Assembly (NCBI GenBank): GCA_045637425.1
Contig: JAZTZL010000037.1
Coordinates: forward strand, 1-64,000
From: CAJGBR01 sp045637425
GTDB lineage: Bacteria; Bacteroidota; Bacteroidia; Bacteroidales; Rikenellaceae
Length of the DNA stretch: 64,000 nucleotides
Direction: 5' to 3'
The translations under genes were made by a program, and so were the position numbers. Every line of letters starts with the position of its first letter. The first letter of the stretch is position 1. This document shows, piece by piece, positions 63,396-64,000 of the stretch. The notes below the pieces were generated by a model. That model saw nothing but the letters and a program-made list of their open reading frames with translations, ran no database searches and was not told where the DNA came from.

Positions 63396-63401
63396 CAAAA
63401 A

Positions 63402-63451
63402 GAAATGCAGACGAAAGGAGAATGATGGTAATTTTCTTTCGTCTGCATTTC
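63402..63451 (-). terminator. Long-stem terminator of the YhcG-type gene
   Basis: Perfect 16-bp inverted repeat GAAATGCAGACGAAAG/CTTTCGTCTGCATTTC separated by 18 bases, followed on the minus strand by TTTTTG. Confidence 0.75.
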
Positions 63452-63453
63452 AA

Positions 63454-64000
63454 TTATAGCAGTTTCTTTAATTCTTCAATATCGGGCAATGCTTGTTTTA
63501 ATTTCTCTGGCATTTCATCCGAAGTCTTGTATGTCGCAACGCCTAACGGCTTGTCGTAGTCTTGGATTACATACTCCACATACTTTTTGTCTGCACTTTT
63601 ACATAGCACTATGCCGATTGATGGATTTTCGTGTGGCTTACGCATTTGGTCATCCACTAAACGAAGATAGGTACATAACTGCCCTAAGTAAGAGGGTTTG
63701 AATGCTCCTTTCTTTAACTCTATTACAACCAATGCGTTCAATTCTCGGTTAAAGAAAATCAAGTCGGGGAAATGCTCCACTCCGTACACCTCTAATTTGT
63801 ACTGATTACCTACAAATGCAAAGTCCCGACCAAAGGTAAGAATGAACTTCTTAATATTGTGTATGATTTCCTGTTCAATAACCCGTTCATCAATATCCTC
63901 TTTATCTCGTTCACCGAGTTCCTCTACATTGATAAAGTCCAAAAGGTATTCATCTTTGAACATCCCTATTGCTTTCAATGATTGACGAGCATCGGGTATC
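63454..64000 (-). CDS. YhcG-type PD-(D/E)XK nuclease (DUF1016), 5' end outside window
   Basis: C-terminal part of a YhcG/DUF1016 family protein. The nuclease core is visible: FPDLIFFNRELNALVVIELK gives the PD...ExK motif (Asp, Glu, Lys), followed by KPSYLGQLCTYL with the conserved Gln. The frame runs open to base 64000 (residues IPDARQSLKAIGMFKDEYL), so the start and the N-terminal DUF1016 domain lie outside. The family is often found beside type I restriction genes or as a stand-alone accessory nuclease. The neighbouring sequence would tell. Confidence 0.85.
   Translation of the reverse strand, partial: IPDARQSLKAIGMFKDEYLLDFINVEELGERDKEDIDERVIEQEIIHNIKKFILTFGRDFAFVGNQYKLEVYGVEHFPDLIFFNRELNALVVIELKKGAFKPSYLGQLCTYLRLVDDQMRKPHENPSIGIVLCKSADKKYVEYVIQDYDKPLGVATYKTSDEMPEKLKQALPDIEELKKLL

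Noticed and set aside
63236..63448. 70-residue minus-strand frame behind recQ
   Set aside because: Runs through the terminator stems of both neighbouring genes and has no promoter in phase with it.
1..64000. tRNA, rRNA, insertion sequences, integrases, CRISPR arrays
   Set aside because: Looked for in the gaps on both strands; no cloverleaf, transposase or regular repeat array was seen. A covariance-model search would be needed to exclude diverged small RNAs.

Overview
The window is a chromosomal segment of a Bacteroidota (Bacteroidales-like) anaerobe. Three things point there. Most transcription units start behind a TAnnTTTG box, sometimes with an upstream TTTG about 19-20 bases away, which is the promoter type of that phylum. 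Several families are phylum markers: GldH, a RicT/PSP1 protein with a long basic tail, HU-CCDC81, DUF4199/DUF4293, a Porin_10-like putative porin, the Bacteroidota type of arginine decarboxylase, and FeoA-FeoB fused with a Cys-rich partner. The metabolism is that of an anaerobe: type B fumarate reductase/succinate dehydrogenase, a ferredoxin-dependent 2-oxoacid oxidoreductase, tryptophanase, and a PerR-rubrerythrin peroxide defence. The genus cannot be fixed from the sequence. I see no rRNA, tRNA, insertion sequence, prophage or CRISPR array.

Layout. 1-2155: rhomboid protease (cut by the left edge), an endonuclease/phosphatase-fold membrane protein and a secreted thioredoxin. 2227-9027 (minus): htpG, perR-rubrerythrin, and the fumarate reductase operon in the order C-A-B. 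9242: yqeY-like gene. 9769-16583 (minus): carA-carB-feoAB and a 59-residue Cys-rich protein. 16770-20355 (plus): TrmH-type methyltransferase, RicT, GldH, TrmB. 20414-23680 (minus): serine dehydratase, MCE protein, amidase. The amidase is divergent from the LptD-like gene across a palindromic promoter. 26585-29996: LytTR protein with a degenerate receiver, prmA, rho. 30161-34687: a tight operon sua5-DUF4199-GT2-DUF4293-phoH-purC, followed by a porin and fabG. 37906-40843 (minus): tryptophanase with a long leader, and a TlpA-type lipoprotein. 41443-46801 (minus): murE-mraY-murD-ftsW, a shortened division/cell-wall cluster. 47087-49769: vorDBAC-type oxidoreductase. 49833-50809 (minus): two small AT-rich secreted proteins of unknown function. 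50999-55674: speA, HU-CCDC81, a glycosyltransferase and a THUMP-like methyltransferase. 55638-60838: comEC, PAP2, and kdsD-lptB-aroA. 60998-64000: recQ and a YhcG-type PD-(D/E)XK nuclease cut by the right edge.

Most of the window is ordinary core genome. Four departures deserve attention. First, CarA has lost both the catalytic cysteine (Gly251) and the catalytic histidine (Ser335) of its glutaminase site. It is paired with a CarB whose sequence resembles animal carbamoyl-phosphate synthetases, which suggests an ammonia-dependent enzyme. Its mRNA begins with a nested stem-loop and a 12-codon upstream reading frame. Second, the LytTR regulator lacks the phosphoacceptor aspartate. Third, an 18-bp perfect palindrome forms two back-to-back -7 boxes for the LptD-like gene and the amidase. 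Fourth, htpG has a sigma-54-like promoter with TGTCA repeats. No clearly new multi-gene defence or mobile system was found.
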